Shown: positions 34,019-42,817 of the stretch, piece by piece
Layout: each line of letters begins with the position of its first letter
Numbering within the stretch: position 1 is the first letter of the stretch
Source of the DNA: Methylobacter sp.
Lineage (GTDB): Bacteria; Pseudomonadota; Gammaproteobacteria; Methylococcales; Methylomonadaceae
Assembly: GCA_030684815.1 (NCBI GenBank)
Contig: JAUXXQ010000068.1
Span: 1-47,572 of the forward strand
Length of the DNA: 47,572 nucleotides
Reading direction: 5' to 3'
Notes under the pieces: model-generated
Told to the model about the DNA's origin: nothing
Seen by the model: the letters and a program-made list of their open reading frames with translations, nothing else
Database searches by the model: none
Made by a program: the position numbers and the translations under genes

Positions 34019-34902
34019 AAGGTAAATTTAAAATAATGGTCGATTAACAAGGCGATAAACACGCCGGTTAAATACATTAGCGAATAAAAGAAAGTGCGCA
34101 TCGCGGTTTTATCATCTTTCCGGTGCATCATCAAAATGGCGAAATAGATAAAGCCGAGACCTAACGGCACCACCGCCGCTAAATAAATCAGCCCGCTCAT
34201 GCCGGTCAAATAGGGCAATAGGGTGACGATGAACAGCAGCAGCGAATACAGCAAAATATGCAGACGTGTATATTCCACGCCGTGCGTGACTGGCAGCATC
34301 GGGATGCCGACTTTGGCGAATTCTTTGCGTTTGGCGATAGACAGCGGCCAGAAATGCGGCGGCGTCCACACGAAAATAATCAAAAACAGCAGCAGCGAAT
34401 AAGGATGCAGTTCGCCGGTCATTGCGCACCAGCCCAGCATGGGCGGGGTAGCGCCAAAGGCACCGGCAATGACGATATTTTGCGGGGTCATGCGTTTGAG
34501 GTAAACGGTGTAAATAATCGCGTAACCCAGCGCCGACAGGAAAGTCAGCAATGCGGTCAGGGCGTTGACCAGAATAATCAGCAAAGCCATTGAAATGACG
34601 CCGAGCAACGCGGCAAAAACGATGACATTGGTCGAGCTTAACTCGCCTGTAGGCAAAGGGCGGCGCTTGTTGCGGTCCATCAGTGCATCGGCTTCGCGGT
34701 CGATATAATGGTTAATCGCGGCAGCGGAGGCGGCGGCCAATGCAATGCCTAAGCTGCTGTAGATAAACAGGCCGATAGGCGGCACGCCGGGTACGGCTAA
34801 TAACATGCCCGCTATCGCGGTAAACACAATTAGCGCAACCACTTTAGGTTTGCATAATTCAAGATAACTTTGCCAGGAAGGTCTGGCAGATTCGCTAGTC
34901 AT
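34015..34902 (-). CDS. ctaB: Protoheme IX farnesyltransferase (heme O synthase)
   Basis: A 295-residue UbiA-family prenyltransferase that attaches a farnesyl group to heme B, making heme O, the substrate of CtaA. The prenyl-diphosphate motif is NHYIDREADALMDR (about 64-77), and YLKRMTPQN and KRKEFAKVGIPMLP mark the second half. About eight or nine spans. In many gammaproteobacteria this gene follows ctaA in the cox operon; here it is 6 kb away, coupled to the YbiB-like gene. That displacement coincides with the ctaA-ftsY fusion. The start ATG is at 34902. Confidence 0.95.
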   Translation of the reverse strand: MTSESARPSWQSYLELCKPKVVALIVFTAIAGMLLAVPGVPPIGLFIYSSLGIALAAASAAAINHYIDREADALMDRNKRRPLPTGELSSTNVIVFAALLGVISMALLIILVNALTALLTFLSALGYAIIYTVYLKRMTPQNIVIAGAFGATPPMLGWCAMTGELHPYSLLLFLIIFVWTPPHFWPLSIAKRKEFAKVGIPMLPVTHGVEYTRLHILLYSLLLFIVTLLPYLTGMSGLIYLAAVVPLGLGFIYFAILMMHRKDDKTAMRTFFYSLMYLTGVFIALLIDHYFKFTL

Positions 34903-34972
34903 TATTTAATGATTCCAACTTTTAGTTTAGGGTGAGGTTATTAAAAAACCGTAATAGTTATGATGTAGATGC

Positions 34973-34989
34973 TGCATCCAATGGATGCA
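34973..34989. promoter_or_regulatory. 17-bp palindrome, possible operator
   Basis: TGCATCCA, A, TGGATGCA: perfect 8-bp arms with one central base. It is 71 bases upstream of the ctaB start on the minus strand. The size suits a dimeric regulator; the protein is unknown, and chance is possible. Confidence 0.35.
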
Positions 34990-35174
34990 TAGTAATGATG
35001 AATAATTAGGCCATAGAATACAGTGAACCCGTGATTATTGAAATAGTCCGAGCCGTTACGGTGTGCAGAACCGCCGTGTTATCAGTCATCTGTACGCTGT
35101 TTGGCAGTAATGCTAAAGCAAATTAGCTTTAACACTTTCCATCAAATCAACACTATCCGAACCCTTTGTCACTA

Positions 35175-35183
35175 TGTGATAAT
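35175..35183 (+). promoter_or_regulatory. Candidate extended -10 promoter of recA
   Basis: TGTGATAAT, an extended -10 element about 68 bases before the recA ATG, with no good -35. The same nine bases occur upstream of coxB at 19821-19829. Confidence 0.35.
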
Positions 35184-35250
35184 AAACGGCTTAATTTTGG
35201 CGAAATTTCTTTCTAACTGACACAGCCGCAGGGCGTAAAGGGTATAGATA

Positions 35251-36294
35251 ATGGATGAGAATAAAAAGAAGGCGTTAGGTGCTGCGCTGATGCAGATAGA
35301 AAAGCAGTTCGGCAAAGGTTCTGTGATGCGCATGGGCGATGTCGCTGCTGCGCGTGATATTGACGTAGTGTCTACCGGTTCGTTAGGTTTGGATATTGCG
35401 CTGGGCTGTGGCGGTTTGCCGCGCGGCCGTGTCATTGAAATTTACGGCCCTGAATCATCCGGCAAGACCACGTTGACGTTGCAAGTCATTGCCGAAATGC
35501 AAAAGCTCGGCGGCACTGCGGCGTTTGTCGATGCTGAACACGCTTTAGATCCGGGTTATGCGCAAAAAATCGGCGTTAATGTCGAAGATTTATTAGTTTC
35601 ACAGCCCGATACCGGCGAACAGGCATTGGAAATTACCGACATGCTGGTGCGTTCCGGCGCGGTGGATGTGGTGGTGATTGATTCGGTGGCGGCGTTGACG
35701 CCGAAAGCCGAAATCGAAGGCGATATGGGCGATTCGCACATGGGTTTGCAGGCGCGTTTGATGTCGCAAGCATTGCGCAAATTGACCGGTAATATCAAAC
35801 GCTCCAACACGCTGGTTATTTTTATCAACCAGATTCGGATGAAAATCGGTGTGATGTTCGGCAGCCCTGAAACCACCACCGGCGGTAATGCGCTGAAATT
35901 TTACGCCTCGGTGCGCTTGGATATTCGCCGCATCGGTTCGATTAAAAAAGGCGATGAAGTGATCGGCAATGAAACCCGGGTCAAAGTGGTTAAAAACAAA
36001 GTCGCACCGCCGTTTAGACAGGCTGAATTTGAGATTTTATACGGTGAAGGCATTTCCTTTTTGGGCGAAATCGTGGATTTGGGCGTCAGTTATGGTTTTA
36101 TTCAAAAATCGGGTTCCTGGTACAGTTATGGCGATGAAAAGATCGGTCAGGGCAAAGATAATGTGAAGGCTTTTTTAAGGGAACATCCTGAAAAAGCGAA
36201 AGAAATTGAAGCAAAAATCAGGGCAGAGGCTTTTGCTAAAAAAGGCGCGCCGTTAATTGAAGAATCAGTCGTTATCGAAGAAGACGACGAGTAG
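35251..36294 (+). CDS. recA: Recombinase RecA
   Basis: A 347-residue recombinase that forms filaments on single-stranded DNA, promotes strand exchange and triggers LexA cleavage. Walker [10 protein letters not shown] is at about 67-75, Walker [11 protein letters not shown] near 140-149, loop L1 near 157-165, loop L2 [11 protein letters not shown] near 212-222, and the acidic C-terminal tail ends EEDDE. The length is standard. AAAGGG precedes the ATG. recX overlaps or directly follows it. No LexA box of the usual form was found upstream. Confidence 0.98.
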   Translation: MDENKKKALGAALMQIEKQFGKGSVMRMGDVAAARDIDVVSTGSLGLDIALGCGGLPRGRVIEIYGPESSGKTTLTLQVIAEMQKLGGTAAFVDAEHALDPGYAQKIGVNVEDLLVSQPDTGEQALEITDMLVRSGAVDVVVIDSVAALTPKAEIEGDMGDSHMGLQARLMSQALRKLTGNIKRSNTLVIFINQIRMKIGVMFGSPETTTGGNALKFYASVRLDIRRIGSIKKGDEVIGNETRVKVVKNKVAPPFRQAEFEILYGEGISFLGEIVDLGVSYGFIQKSGSWYSYGDEKIGQGKDNVKAFLREHPEKAKEIEAKIRAEAFAKKGAPLIEESVVIEEDDE

Positions 36295-36787
36295 TTTTTT
36301 GATTGAACAAGAAGACGAGGCGCCGTCCGGCGTCGCCAAAGACATTGAAGAAGTTTGCCTGCGGCTATTGTCCCGAAGGGAGCATAGCCAAAAAGAATTG
36401 CTGGATAAATTGGCGTTAAGAGGCTTTGACCGGGCTGATGTACAACCGGTGCTTGATGAACTGGCGCGGCAAGGTTGGCAGGACGATTTGCGCTATGCCG
36501 AAAGCTACGCCCGCTTTCGTATACAGAAAGGTTACGGGGCGATTCGGGTGAGTTACGAGCTGAAGCAAAACGGCATTGCGGCGCTTGATCTTGACGCTAT
36601 CGCACAGGAAGAAGCCGGCAGCTGGATGGCGTTAATAGAGCAGGTTTACCGTAAAAAATACACTGATGAAGTCGTGCTGGAGCGCAATGAATGGGCAAAA
36701 CGCAGCCGTTTTTTATTGCATCGCGGCTTTTCCGGCGCAATGATCAGTACGTTATTTGATGAATTGAATATTAGATTCTCTAAGTAG
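36257..36787 (+). CDS. recX: RecA regulatory protein RecX
   Basis: A small modulator that caps RecA filaments. The frame is 176 residues from the ATG at 36257, which lies inside recA (38-base overlap). A TTG at 36299, five bases after the recA stop, would give 162 residues and matches the usual family start better, since residues 1-14 look like out-of-frame recA. The helical repeats are clear: [38 protein letters not shown] and a third repeat near the C-terminus ([14 protein letters not shown]). It is probably co-transcribed with recA. Confidence 0.93.
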   Translation: MKNQSLSKKTTSSFLIEQEDEAPSGVAKDIEEVCLRLLSRREHSQKELLDKLALRGFDRADVQPVLDELARQGWQDDLRYAESYARFRIQKGYGAIRVSYELKQNGIAALDLDAIAQEEAGSWMALIEQVYRKKYTDEVVLERNEWAKRSRFLLHRGFSGAMISTLFDELNIRFSK

Positions 36788-36875
36788 TGGGTCAGCCTCG
36801 AGCAACCCGATTTTGTAACTTATCATTAATGACAGGTAAAAAGATTATTAAGTAGGTAAGCCTATTTCTTTTACA

Positions 36876-36934
36876 TTGGAGTCCAATAGCTTTAGCTATT
36901 GGCGGTAAAACAGCTAAAGCTGTTTTACTCCCAA
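36876..36934. repeat. Composite palindrome with two adjacent hairpins between recX and alaS
   Basis: Outer arms TTGGAGT (36876-36882) and ACTCCCAA (36927-36934) enclose two hairpins: CCAATAGC-TTTA-GCTATTGG (36883-36902) and AAAACAGC-TAAA-GCTGTTTT (36907-36926). The loops TTTA and TAAA are complementary. It looks like a three-way-junction palindromic element and is not followed by a T-run. The rest of the 266-base gap holds no gene I can see. Confidence 0.85.
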
Positions 36935-37053
36935 CTTGTTTGTTAAGAAACTTTTGAATAAATTACTATTCAGCTCTCAGTTGGTTTGAGCGACTTGATG
37001 TTTTCTGAGAGTAATGAGAAGTTACCCGATTTTTTTAAAAGCATTTATTTATT

Positions 37054-39663
37054 ATGAAAAAAATGACTAGCGCCGAGTTGCGCACCGCCTTTATGGAATT
37101 CTTTCGTGAGCGAGGACATTCCGTTCAGCCTTCAAGCTCGCTGATTCCGGGCAATGATCCGACCTTGTTGTTCACCAATGCCGGTATGGTACAGTTCAAG
37201 GATGTGTTTTTAGGCCGCGACCATCGCGACTATAACAAAGCCGCGACCAGCCAGCGTTGCGTGCGTGCAGGCGGCAAACATAACGACCTGGAAAATGTCG
37301 GCTATACCGCGCGGCACCATACTTTTTTTGAAATGCTGGGCAATTTCAGCTTCGGCGATTATTTTAAAAAAGATGCCATCCATTTCGCCTGGGATTTTTT
37401 GACCAAAGAATTGGGCATACCGGCGGAAAAATTATGGGTCACCGTGTTTGACGAAGATTCGGAAGCCGAAAAAATCTGGCTGGACGATGTCGGCGTTTCG
37501 CCTGACCGCTTCTCAAGAATCGGCGCTAAAGATAATTTCTGGTCGATGGGCGATGTTGGGCCTTGTGGGCCGTGTACCGAAATATTCTACGACCACGGTG
37601 CCGACATTGCCGGTGGCCCGCCGGGATCGCCGGATGAAGATGGCGACCGCTATATCGAAATCTGGAATCTGGTGTTCATGCAATACGACCGTTCCGCCGA
37701 CGGCTCGTTAACGCCTTTGCCGAAACCTTCGGTCGATACCGGCATGGGCTTGGAGCGTATTGCCGCTGTATTGCAAGGCGTACACAGCAATTACGAAATC
37801 GATCTGTTCCAAAAATTATTAAAAGCTGCCGCCGGATTGGCGGGTACTGATGATTTAACTAAAAGCTCATTACGGGTGATTGCCGACCATATCCGCTCTT
37901 GCGCTTTCCTGATTGCCGATGGCGTAATGCCGTCCAACGAAGGGCGCGGTTATGTGGTGCGCCGCATTATTCGCCGCGCCATTCGGCACGGTTATCGTTT
38001 GGGCATCCGCGATGTGTTCTTTTATAAACTGGTAGCGCCCTTGACTGAAGAAATGGGCGAGGCTTTTCCTGAACTTAAAGCCGCGCAAGCCCAAGTTGAA
38101 CGCGTGTTGAAAAAAGAAGAGGAGCGTTTTGCCGAAACTTTGGAACAAGGCATGAAGATTTTGGAAGCCTGTGTCGCCAAGATGGAAGGCTCGGTGATTC
38201 CCGGCGATACCGTGTTCCAGCTTTACGACACCTACGGTTTTCCTGTCGATTTGACCGCCGATTTTGCCCGCGAACATCATTTGACCGTCGATCATGCCGG
38301 CTTTGAAATGGCGATGACAGCGCAACGCGACCGGGCGCGCTCTGCCAGCAGTTTCGGCGCCGATTACGATCAGGACATCAAACTTGATGCGCAGACCGAA
38401 TTTACCGGCTACGAACAGCTTGACGACCAAGTGCATATCATCGGCCTGTTCAAAAAAGGCCAGCCGGTCAACAGCTTGCAAGATGGCGAAGAGGGCGTTG
38501 TTGTTTTGGACAAAACGCCGTTCTATGCCGAGTCCGGCGGACAAACCGGCGATTGCGGCAAAATCGAAGCCGATGGCGCGGTGTTTGAAGTCAGCGACAC
38601 GCAAAAACAGGGCGGTAATCTGTTTTTGCATAAGGGAAAATTACTGAGCGGCACGCTGACTAACGGCCAGTTGTGCGCGGCGCGGGTCAGCGCGGCAGAA
38701 AGAACCGCGACCGAGCTTAACCATTCGGCGACTCACTTACTCCATGCCGCTTTACGGCAGGTTTTAGGCGATCATGTGGCGCAAAAAGGCTCGCTGGTTA
38801 ATCCTGAACGCTTGCGTTTTGACTTTTCCCATTTTGAGCCGGTCACCGCGTTTGAAATCAGCACGGTTGAGCGCATCGTTAATGAACAGATTCGGGCGAA
38901 CAATCCGGTTGTTGCAAAAGTCATGGCCAAAGATGACGCAGTTAAAGCCGGGGCAATGGCCTTGTTTGGCGAAAAATACGGCGATGAAGTTCGTGTGTTG
39001 AAAATCGGCGAATTTTCAACCGAACTGTGCGGCGGTACCCATGTCGAAAGGGCAGGGGACATTGGCTGCTTTAAAATCATTAACGAAACCGGTGTTGCGG
39101 CGGGTGTCCGACGCATAGAAGCAGTAACCGGCGGCGCGTGTTTTGAGTTTATCGCCGGTCGCGACCATGCGTTGGCCAGCATTGCCGGTTTGGTCAAAAG
39201 CGCACCGGAAAAAGCGCCGGAAAAGGTCGAGCAGTTAATAGAGAAAAACCGCTTGTTGGAAAAGCAGCTGGAACGCTTGCAGGCCAAATTAGCCAGTTCT
39301 GCGGGTAACGAGCTGGGCGCTCAGGCGGTCGAGGTTGATGGCATCAAAGTGTTGGCGGTCAAACTCGAAGGTGTTGATGCAAAATCCCTGAAAGACATGG
39401 TCGATCAGTTGAAAAACAAACTGGGCAGCGCCGCGATTGTGTTGGCCGTGGTTGACGGCGACAAAGTCAGTCTGATTGCCGGTGTGACCAAAGACTTTAT
39501 GGGGCAGATAAAAGCCGGTGATTTGGTCAATTTTGTCGCCACGCAAGTCGGCGGCAAAGGCGGTGGTCGGCCCGATATGGCTCAGGCCGGGGGCAATGAT
39601 CCGTCCGGTTTGGCGGTTGCTTTGCAGCAAGTACCGGAGTGGGTTAGAGGGCAGTTGACATAG
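37054..39663 (+). CDS. alaS: Alanyl-tRNA synthetase
   Basis: An 869-residue class II synthetase that charges tRNA-Ala and edits mischarged Ser and Gly. The catalytic core begins with [17 protein letters not shown] and holds motif 2 ([32 protein letters not shown]) and motif 3 (GMGLERI). The editing domain has [11 protein letters not shown] and [10 protein letters not shown], the zinc-binding H/C sites. A Lys/Glu-rich coil (about 720-750) precedes the C-terminal oligomerisation domain with the glycine-rich [15 protein letters not shown]. Length is normal. It lies in the usual recA-recX-alaS order, but lysC is pushed downstream by an AT-rich cassette. Confidence 0.98.
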   Translation: MKKMTSAELRTAFMEFFRERGHSVQPSSSLIPGNDPTLLFTNAGMVQFKDVFLGRDHRDYNKAATSQRCVRAGGKHNDLENVGYTARHHTFFEMLGNFSFGDYFKKDAIHFAWDFLTKELGIPAEKLWVTVFDEDSEAEKIWLDDVGVSPDRFSRIGAKDNFWSMGDVGPCGPCTEIFYDHGADIAGGPPGSPDEDGDRYIEIWNLVFMQYDRSADGSLTPLPKPSVDTGMGLERIAAVLQGVHSNYEIDLFQKLLKAAAGLAGTDDLTKSSLRVIADHIRSCAFLIADGVMPSNEGRGYVVRRIIRRAIRHGYRLGIRDVFFYKLVAPLTEEMGEAFPELKAAQAQVERVLKKEEERFAETLEQGMKILEACVAKMEGSVIPGDTVFQLYDTYGFPVDLTADFAREHHLTVDHAGFEMAMTAQRDRARSASSFGADYDQDIKLDAQTEFTGYEQLDDQVHIIGLFKKGQPVNSLQDGEEGVVVLDKTPFYAESGGQTGDCGKIEADGAVFEVSDTQKQGGNLFLHKGKLLSGTLTNGQLCAARVSAAERTATELNHSATHLLHAALRQVLGDHVAQKGSLVNPERLRFDFSHFEPVTAFEISTVERIVNEQIRANNPVVAKVMAKDDAVKAGAMALFGEKYGDEVRVLKIGEFSTELCGGTHVERAGDIGCFKIINETGVAAGVRRIEAVTGGACFEFIAGRDHALASIAGLVKSAPEKAPEKVEQLIEKNRLLEKQLERLQAKLASSAGNELGAQAVEVDGIKVLAVKLEGVDAKSLKDMVDQLKNKLGSAAIVLAVVDGDKVSLIAGVTKDFMGQIKAGDLVNFVATQVGGKGGGRPDMAQAGGNDPSGLAVALQQVPEWVRGQLT

Positions 39664-39717
39664 AGGCGTCTTTATTTGTTTTAATGCATAGAGTTCGCTG
39701 GCAAATTAAAGATATGA

Positions 39718-40128
39718 ATGAATAATAAAAAAGCCAAATGGTTGGCTTACACTGTTTTAGTTGGATTAATACCAATACTATGTCGAGTAATTGCGTGGCT
39801 AGTTACTAAAAGTGGCACAATAGAGCTATTAGCTTCCTCAGATTTTGTGGCGCTTGGTCTGGTTCTTCATATTTCCATCATAAATGAAATGGAACATATT
39901 TCTGACGAGGAACAGCACTGGAAAACCATACAAAATGGCGTATCCATTGCTTTCATAGCTGCATATAGTGTTTTATTCACTTTTACTTTGTTTGGTGACA
40001 ATCTTGTAGATATATCTGTAATGACAAAAAGCACTATTACTCTTGCAGCAATATCCTTTGCTATTAGTTACTCTGTTTTTGATCGAATATCAAAAATACC
40101 TGTTTATATTTCGGGAGATGAGACATGA
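39718..40128 (+). CDS. Multi-span membrane protein of the AT-rich cassette
   Basis: A 136-residue hydrophobic protein with about four predicted spans (about 8-28, 38-54, 74-93 and 105-122) and a charged loop near 57-70 (NEMEHISDEEQHWKT). I do not recognise a family. Base and codon use differ from neighbours: many ATA, AGA/AGG-type and A/T-ending codons, against the moderate-GC style of alaS and lysC. It begins 54 bases after alaS with a poor ribosome binding site. Its TGA overlaps the ATG of a 42-residue membrane peptide, and an unknown soluble protein follows, so the three look like one unit. Transfer from elsewhere is likely. Confidence 0.7.
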   Translation: MNNKKAKWLAYTVLVGLIPILCRVIAWLVTKSGTIELLASSDFVALGLVLHISIINEMEHISDEEQHWKTIQNGVSIAFIAAYSVLFTFTLFGDNLVDISVMTKSTITLAAISFAISYSVFDRISKIPVYISGDET

Positions 40129-40253
40129 CAAATTTTATAATCGCGATGACTGTATTGCTATGTATCGTTGGTATAAGTGTTGTTATTTGGTCTATTGTTG
40201 ATACTAGACATAAATACTATAACAATTATTTATCCAGGAAGGGGCATGATTAA
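40125..40253 (+). CDS. 42-residue single-span membrane peptide of the cassette
   Basis: A small frame beginning MTNFIIAMTVLLCIVGISVV, with one membrane span at about 3-25 followed by a basic tail (TRHKYYNNYLSRKGHD). Its ATG overlaps the stop of the membrane-protein gene (ATGA), and its own end overlaps the start of the following gene (ATG at 40246), so it is chained on both sides. This linkage is the main reason to call it real. Size and topology (one span, cationic tail) would suit a membrane effector or a small subunit, but that is inference. Confidence 0.6.
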   Translation: MTNFIIAMTVLLCIVGISVVIWSIVDTRHKYYNNYLSRKGHD

Positions 40254-41184
40254 AAATTTTATCTATTTAGATGAAGAAAAGATGTACTCCCTTTCTTCTC
40301 AGGTTTTTGAAGGGGTTACTGAGTATGTCCTCAATGAAAAATCCAGTGAATCTGAAAATGCTGAATCTCAAAAAGGACCTGTTGGGAGTGGCAGGATACT
40401 CGGTGACATCCTTCGCCAAGCTGATAAAAAGACAGAAAAAAAATTTTTAAGTGATTTTTCTTATACACTTTTTGAGAAAAAGTTATTAGATGATAATAAA
40501 GTTATAGAGGTCGGTGAGGATTTTTTAATTGAAGAACTACGTGATAAAGCAGAATCTATATCTTTTATTAAGGTGACGGCAAAGGCTGTTTTCAATGATA
40601 TGAAGTTAATAAAAGAAACATTAAAAAACTTTAATAACTTTGGTTTAGCTTTAACGCATGTCACAAATGTTAATGTAATTAATGAAGCTAGAGAGAGATT
40701 AGAAAAAGCAAAATCAATCACCAAAGATCGCAATCAACAAAGCAAGCTAACTTCTCAAGATAAAAGTATTATAAAGATAATTGAAAAACTTGCTAATGAA
40801 CATGGATTGCAACAAGATCAAAAATTTCTAGATAATCTCGTATCACTTTTTGATTACGGTTTTCAAGATCAACTAGAAATACAGATGCAATTAACTGATT
40901 CTATTGTGTCTGCAAATTTAAAAAGAAACTTCTTGAGAGAAAGTGAAGAGTTAATGATTAAAAAATATTCAAGACAGACTGAATGTAATTTTGTTATGTT
41001 TGGAATCATCACTCAATATAAAAGAGACAAATTGAATGAAATTAAAGAGCTAAGTGGTATTCCATCAATAAAAGAGGCATTAATGAATATGATGGCACAC
41101 TTAACAAATATTGAAGAAGGTTTTATAGGTCGCTTAAGCAATGAAGTAATAATTGATCCGATAGCACTTTATACGGAACTATAA
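40246..41184 (+). CDS. Unknown soluble protein of the cassette (DUF6414-like?)
   Basis: A 312-residue protein starting MIKNFIYLDEEKMYSLSSQV. I use the ATG at 40246 because AGGAAGGGG lies directly before it; a longer frame from 40177 starts at a rare codon and overlaps the small peptide. No membrane span. It is Lys/Glu/Asn/Ile-rich and mostly helical, with a linker of Ser/Glu near 30-45. The opening resembles what I recall of uncharacterised proteins grouped as DUF6414; this is unverified. Codons such as AGA, ATA and AAA dominate, unlike the host genes. Function unknown; partner of the two membrane proteins upstream by gene order. Confidence 0.75.
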   Translation: MIKNFIYLDEEKMYSLSSQVFEGVTEYVLNEKSSESENAESQKGPVGSGRILGDILRQADKKTEKKFLSDFSYTLFEKKLLDDNKVIEVGEDFLIEELRDKAESISFIKVTAKAVFNDMKLIKETLKNFNNFGLALTHVTNVNVINEARERLEKAKSITKDRNQQSKLTSQDKSIIKIIEKLANEHGLQQDQKFLDNLVSLFDYGFQDQLEIQMQLTDSIVSANLKRNFLRESEELMIKKYSRQTECNFVMFGIITQYKRDKLNEIKELSGIPSIKEALMNMMAHLTNIEEGFIGRLSNEVIIDPIALYTEL

Positions 41185-41193
41185 ACAATAAAC

Positions 41194-41352
41194 ATGGTTG
41201 GTATTCTTATTATTCAAGAAGATATTATTAACGTATTGCAATACATCCCCGAAGCCAAGCTTATAGAGATTTATGACCTTATCCATGAGGTAAGGAAAGA
41301 GCTGGATTTGGACAATAATAGGGTTTACATCAACACAGAACTTGATAAATAA
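41194..41352 (+). CDS. Small 52-residue protein, possible antitoxin-like remnant
   Basis: A short frame, MVGILIIQEDIINVLQYIPE at the start, then AKLIEIYDLIHEVRKELDLD. The amphipathic helix pattern (IPEAKLIEIYDLIHEV) resembles the dimerisation helix of small antitoxin-like proteins, but I cannot assign a family and no toxin gene is adjacent. It starts nine bases after the cassette's soluble protein and ends 34 bases before lysC. Composition is less AT-rich than the cassette. It could also be chance. Confidence 0.35.
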   Translation: MVGILIIQEDIINVLQYIPEAKLIEIYDLIHEVRKELDLDNNRVYINTELDK

Positions 41353-41386
41353 ACTACACGATCATTAGTAAATAAGGTTTTATTAA

Positions 41387-42619
41387 ATGGCATTATACGT
41401 ATATAAATTCGGCGGCACCTCGGTAGGAAATGTCGAGCGCATTAAAGCAGTTGCCGAAAAGGTTAAGCAAGCCCACGATTTGGGCGATCAAATCGTGGTC
41501 GTGGTTTCGGCAATGAGCGGTGAAACCAATCGGCTGATTGGCTTGGCAAAAGACACTCAGCAAAACCCTAACGAGCGGGAAATGGACGTGTTGTTGTCCA
41601 CCGGTGAGCAGGTTACGGTGGCGCTATTAAGCATGGCTTTGCATGAACTGGGCTGCGATGCCTGTTCTTATACCGGCGGTCAGGTCAAAATTCTGACCGA
41701 CAGCAGCCATACTAAGGCGCGTATCCGCAAGATTGACGACGCGCGCATTCGAGCTAATCTTAACGACGGCAAGGTGGTGGTGGTCGCAGGCTTTCAGGGC
41801 GTAGACGAACACGGCAATATCACTACCTTGGGGCGTGGCGGTTCGGATACCACGGCAGTGGCATTGGCGGCGGCGTTAAAAGCCGACGAATGCCACATTT
41901 ATACCGATGTCGACGGCGTTTACACCACCGATCCGAGAGTGGAGCCAAAAGCTCGACGGCTGGATAAAATCACTTTTGAGGAAATGCTGGAAATGGCCAG
42001 TCTGGGTTCAAAAGTGTTGCAGATCAGGTCGGTAGAATTTGCCGGCAAATATAACGTTGCGTTACGCGTATTATCATCATTTACAGAAGGTAAGGGCACG
42101 CTCATTACCTATGAGGAATCACAAGTGGAAAGTGCTTTAATTTCAGGAATCGCGTTTAATCGGGATGAGGCAAAATTAACCATTAACGGCGTACCTGATT
42201 TGCCGGGTGTCGCGTTTAAAATTTTGGGGCCTATCGCTGATGCCAATATCGAAATCGATATGATTATCCAGAATATCGCCGACGATAAGACCACCGATTT
42301 TACCTTTACTGTGCATCGTAATGATTATCAGCGGGCAAAAACCTTGCTGGATCAAACCTGCGCCGAACTCGGCGCCAGAAATGTCACCGGTGACGACAGC
42401 ATCGTCAAAGTATCGATTGTCGGTGTCGGTATGCGCTCCCATGCAGGTATTGCCAGCACTATGTTTAAAGCGTTAGCTGATGAAAATATCAATATCAGAA
42501 TGATCTCAACGTCCGAGATTAAAATATCGGTTGTGGTTGATGAAAAATATTTGGAGCTTGCGGTCAGGGCATTACATGCTGCATTCGAGTTGGATCAGGA
42601 AAAATCACTGCTGGCTTAG
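41387..42619 (+). CDS. lysC: Aspartate kinase
   Basis: A 410-residue enzyme that phosphorylates aspartate, the entry to lysine, threonine, methionine and diaminopimelate synthesis. The N-terminal kinase domain has KFGGTSVG (about 7-14), STGEQV near 71-76, the GRGGSDTTAVALAAAL segment near 149-164 and a YTDVDGVYTTDPR loop. Two C-terminal ACT domains (about 265-335 and 345-405) carry feedback regulation by amino acids. The length fits the monofunctional class. It normally follows alaS directly; here about 1.7 kb of cassette lies between. csrA, often next, is absent. Confidence 0.97.
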   Translation: MALYVYKFGGTSVGNVERIKAVAEKVKQAHDLGDQIVVVVSAMSGETNRLIGLAKDTQQNPNEREMDVLLSTGEQVTVALLSMALHELGCDACSYTGGQVKILTDSSHTKARIRKIDDARIRANLNDGKVVVVAGFQGVDEHGNITTLGRGGSDTTAVALAAALKADECHIYTDVDGVYTTDPRVEPKARRLDKITFEEMLEMASLGSKVLQIRSVEFAGKYNVALRVLSSFTEGKGTLITYEESQVESALISGIAFNRDEAKLTINGVPDLPGVAFKILGPIADANIEIDMIIQNIADDKTTDFTFTVHRNDYQRAKTLLDQTCAELGARNVTGDDSIVKVSIVGVGMRSHAGIASTMFKALADENINIRMISTSEIKISVVVDEKYLELAVRALHAAFELDQEKSLLA

Positions 42620-42718
42620 GCTTAATGCGGGGCGGTTAAAAAGAAGGCTTAAAGAATGGGGCTTCACGCCCAGTATATTTTGATGCCTTTGTCCAGCAAA
42701 GGTGCGGTGAACAAGTGC

Positions 42719-42787
42719 GGGAAAGGAAACTGCGGGCGTTGGGCAGTGTTGAATAGTTGACACTGCCGGTGTTCCCGTATGTTTCCC
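42719..42787. other. Possible structured element between lysC and ispG
   Basis: An inner hairpin GGCAGTGT (42742-42749), ten-base loop, ACACTGCC (42760-42767) is flanked by GGGAAA (42719-42724) and TTTCCC (42782-42787), which could close an outer stem. It lies in the gap between convergent lysC and ispG. No T-run follows on either strand. Confidence 0.35.
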
Positions 42788-42817
42788 TCCGTAAAGCCTT
42801 GCCGCTAGCAACGATGC

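Larger units (their letters stand above)
34903..35250. other. Divergent ctaB/recA intergenic region
   Basis: About 350 bases without a gene. It holds a 17-bp palindrome at 34973-34989 and an extended -10-like TGTGATAAT at 35175-35183 before recA. I found no gammaproteobacterial LexA box (CTG, ten bases, CAG). Confidence 0.6.

Noticed and set aside
35090-35107. LexA-like CTG...CAG upstream of recA
   Set aside because: Spacing between CTG and CAG is 12, not 10, and the interior is not AT-rich alternating as in SOS boxes.
37870-38631. Minus-strand frame of 253 codons inside alaS
   Set aside because: Antisense shadow of a conserved synthetase; no motif or ribosome binding site.
40177-40245. Longer N-terminus for the 312-residue cassette protein
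   Set aside because: The extension overlaps the 42-residue peptide gene and lacks a ribosome binding site, whereas the ATG at 40246 has a strong one.
42605-42811. Minus-strand frame of 68 codons between ispG and lysC
   Set aside because: Arg/His/Pro-rich translation, no ribosome binding site, overlaps the end of lysC and a nested hairpin.
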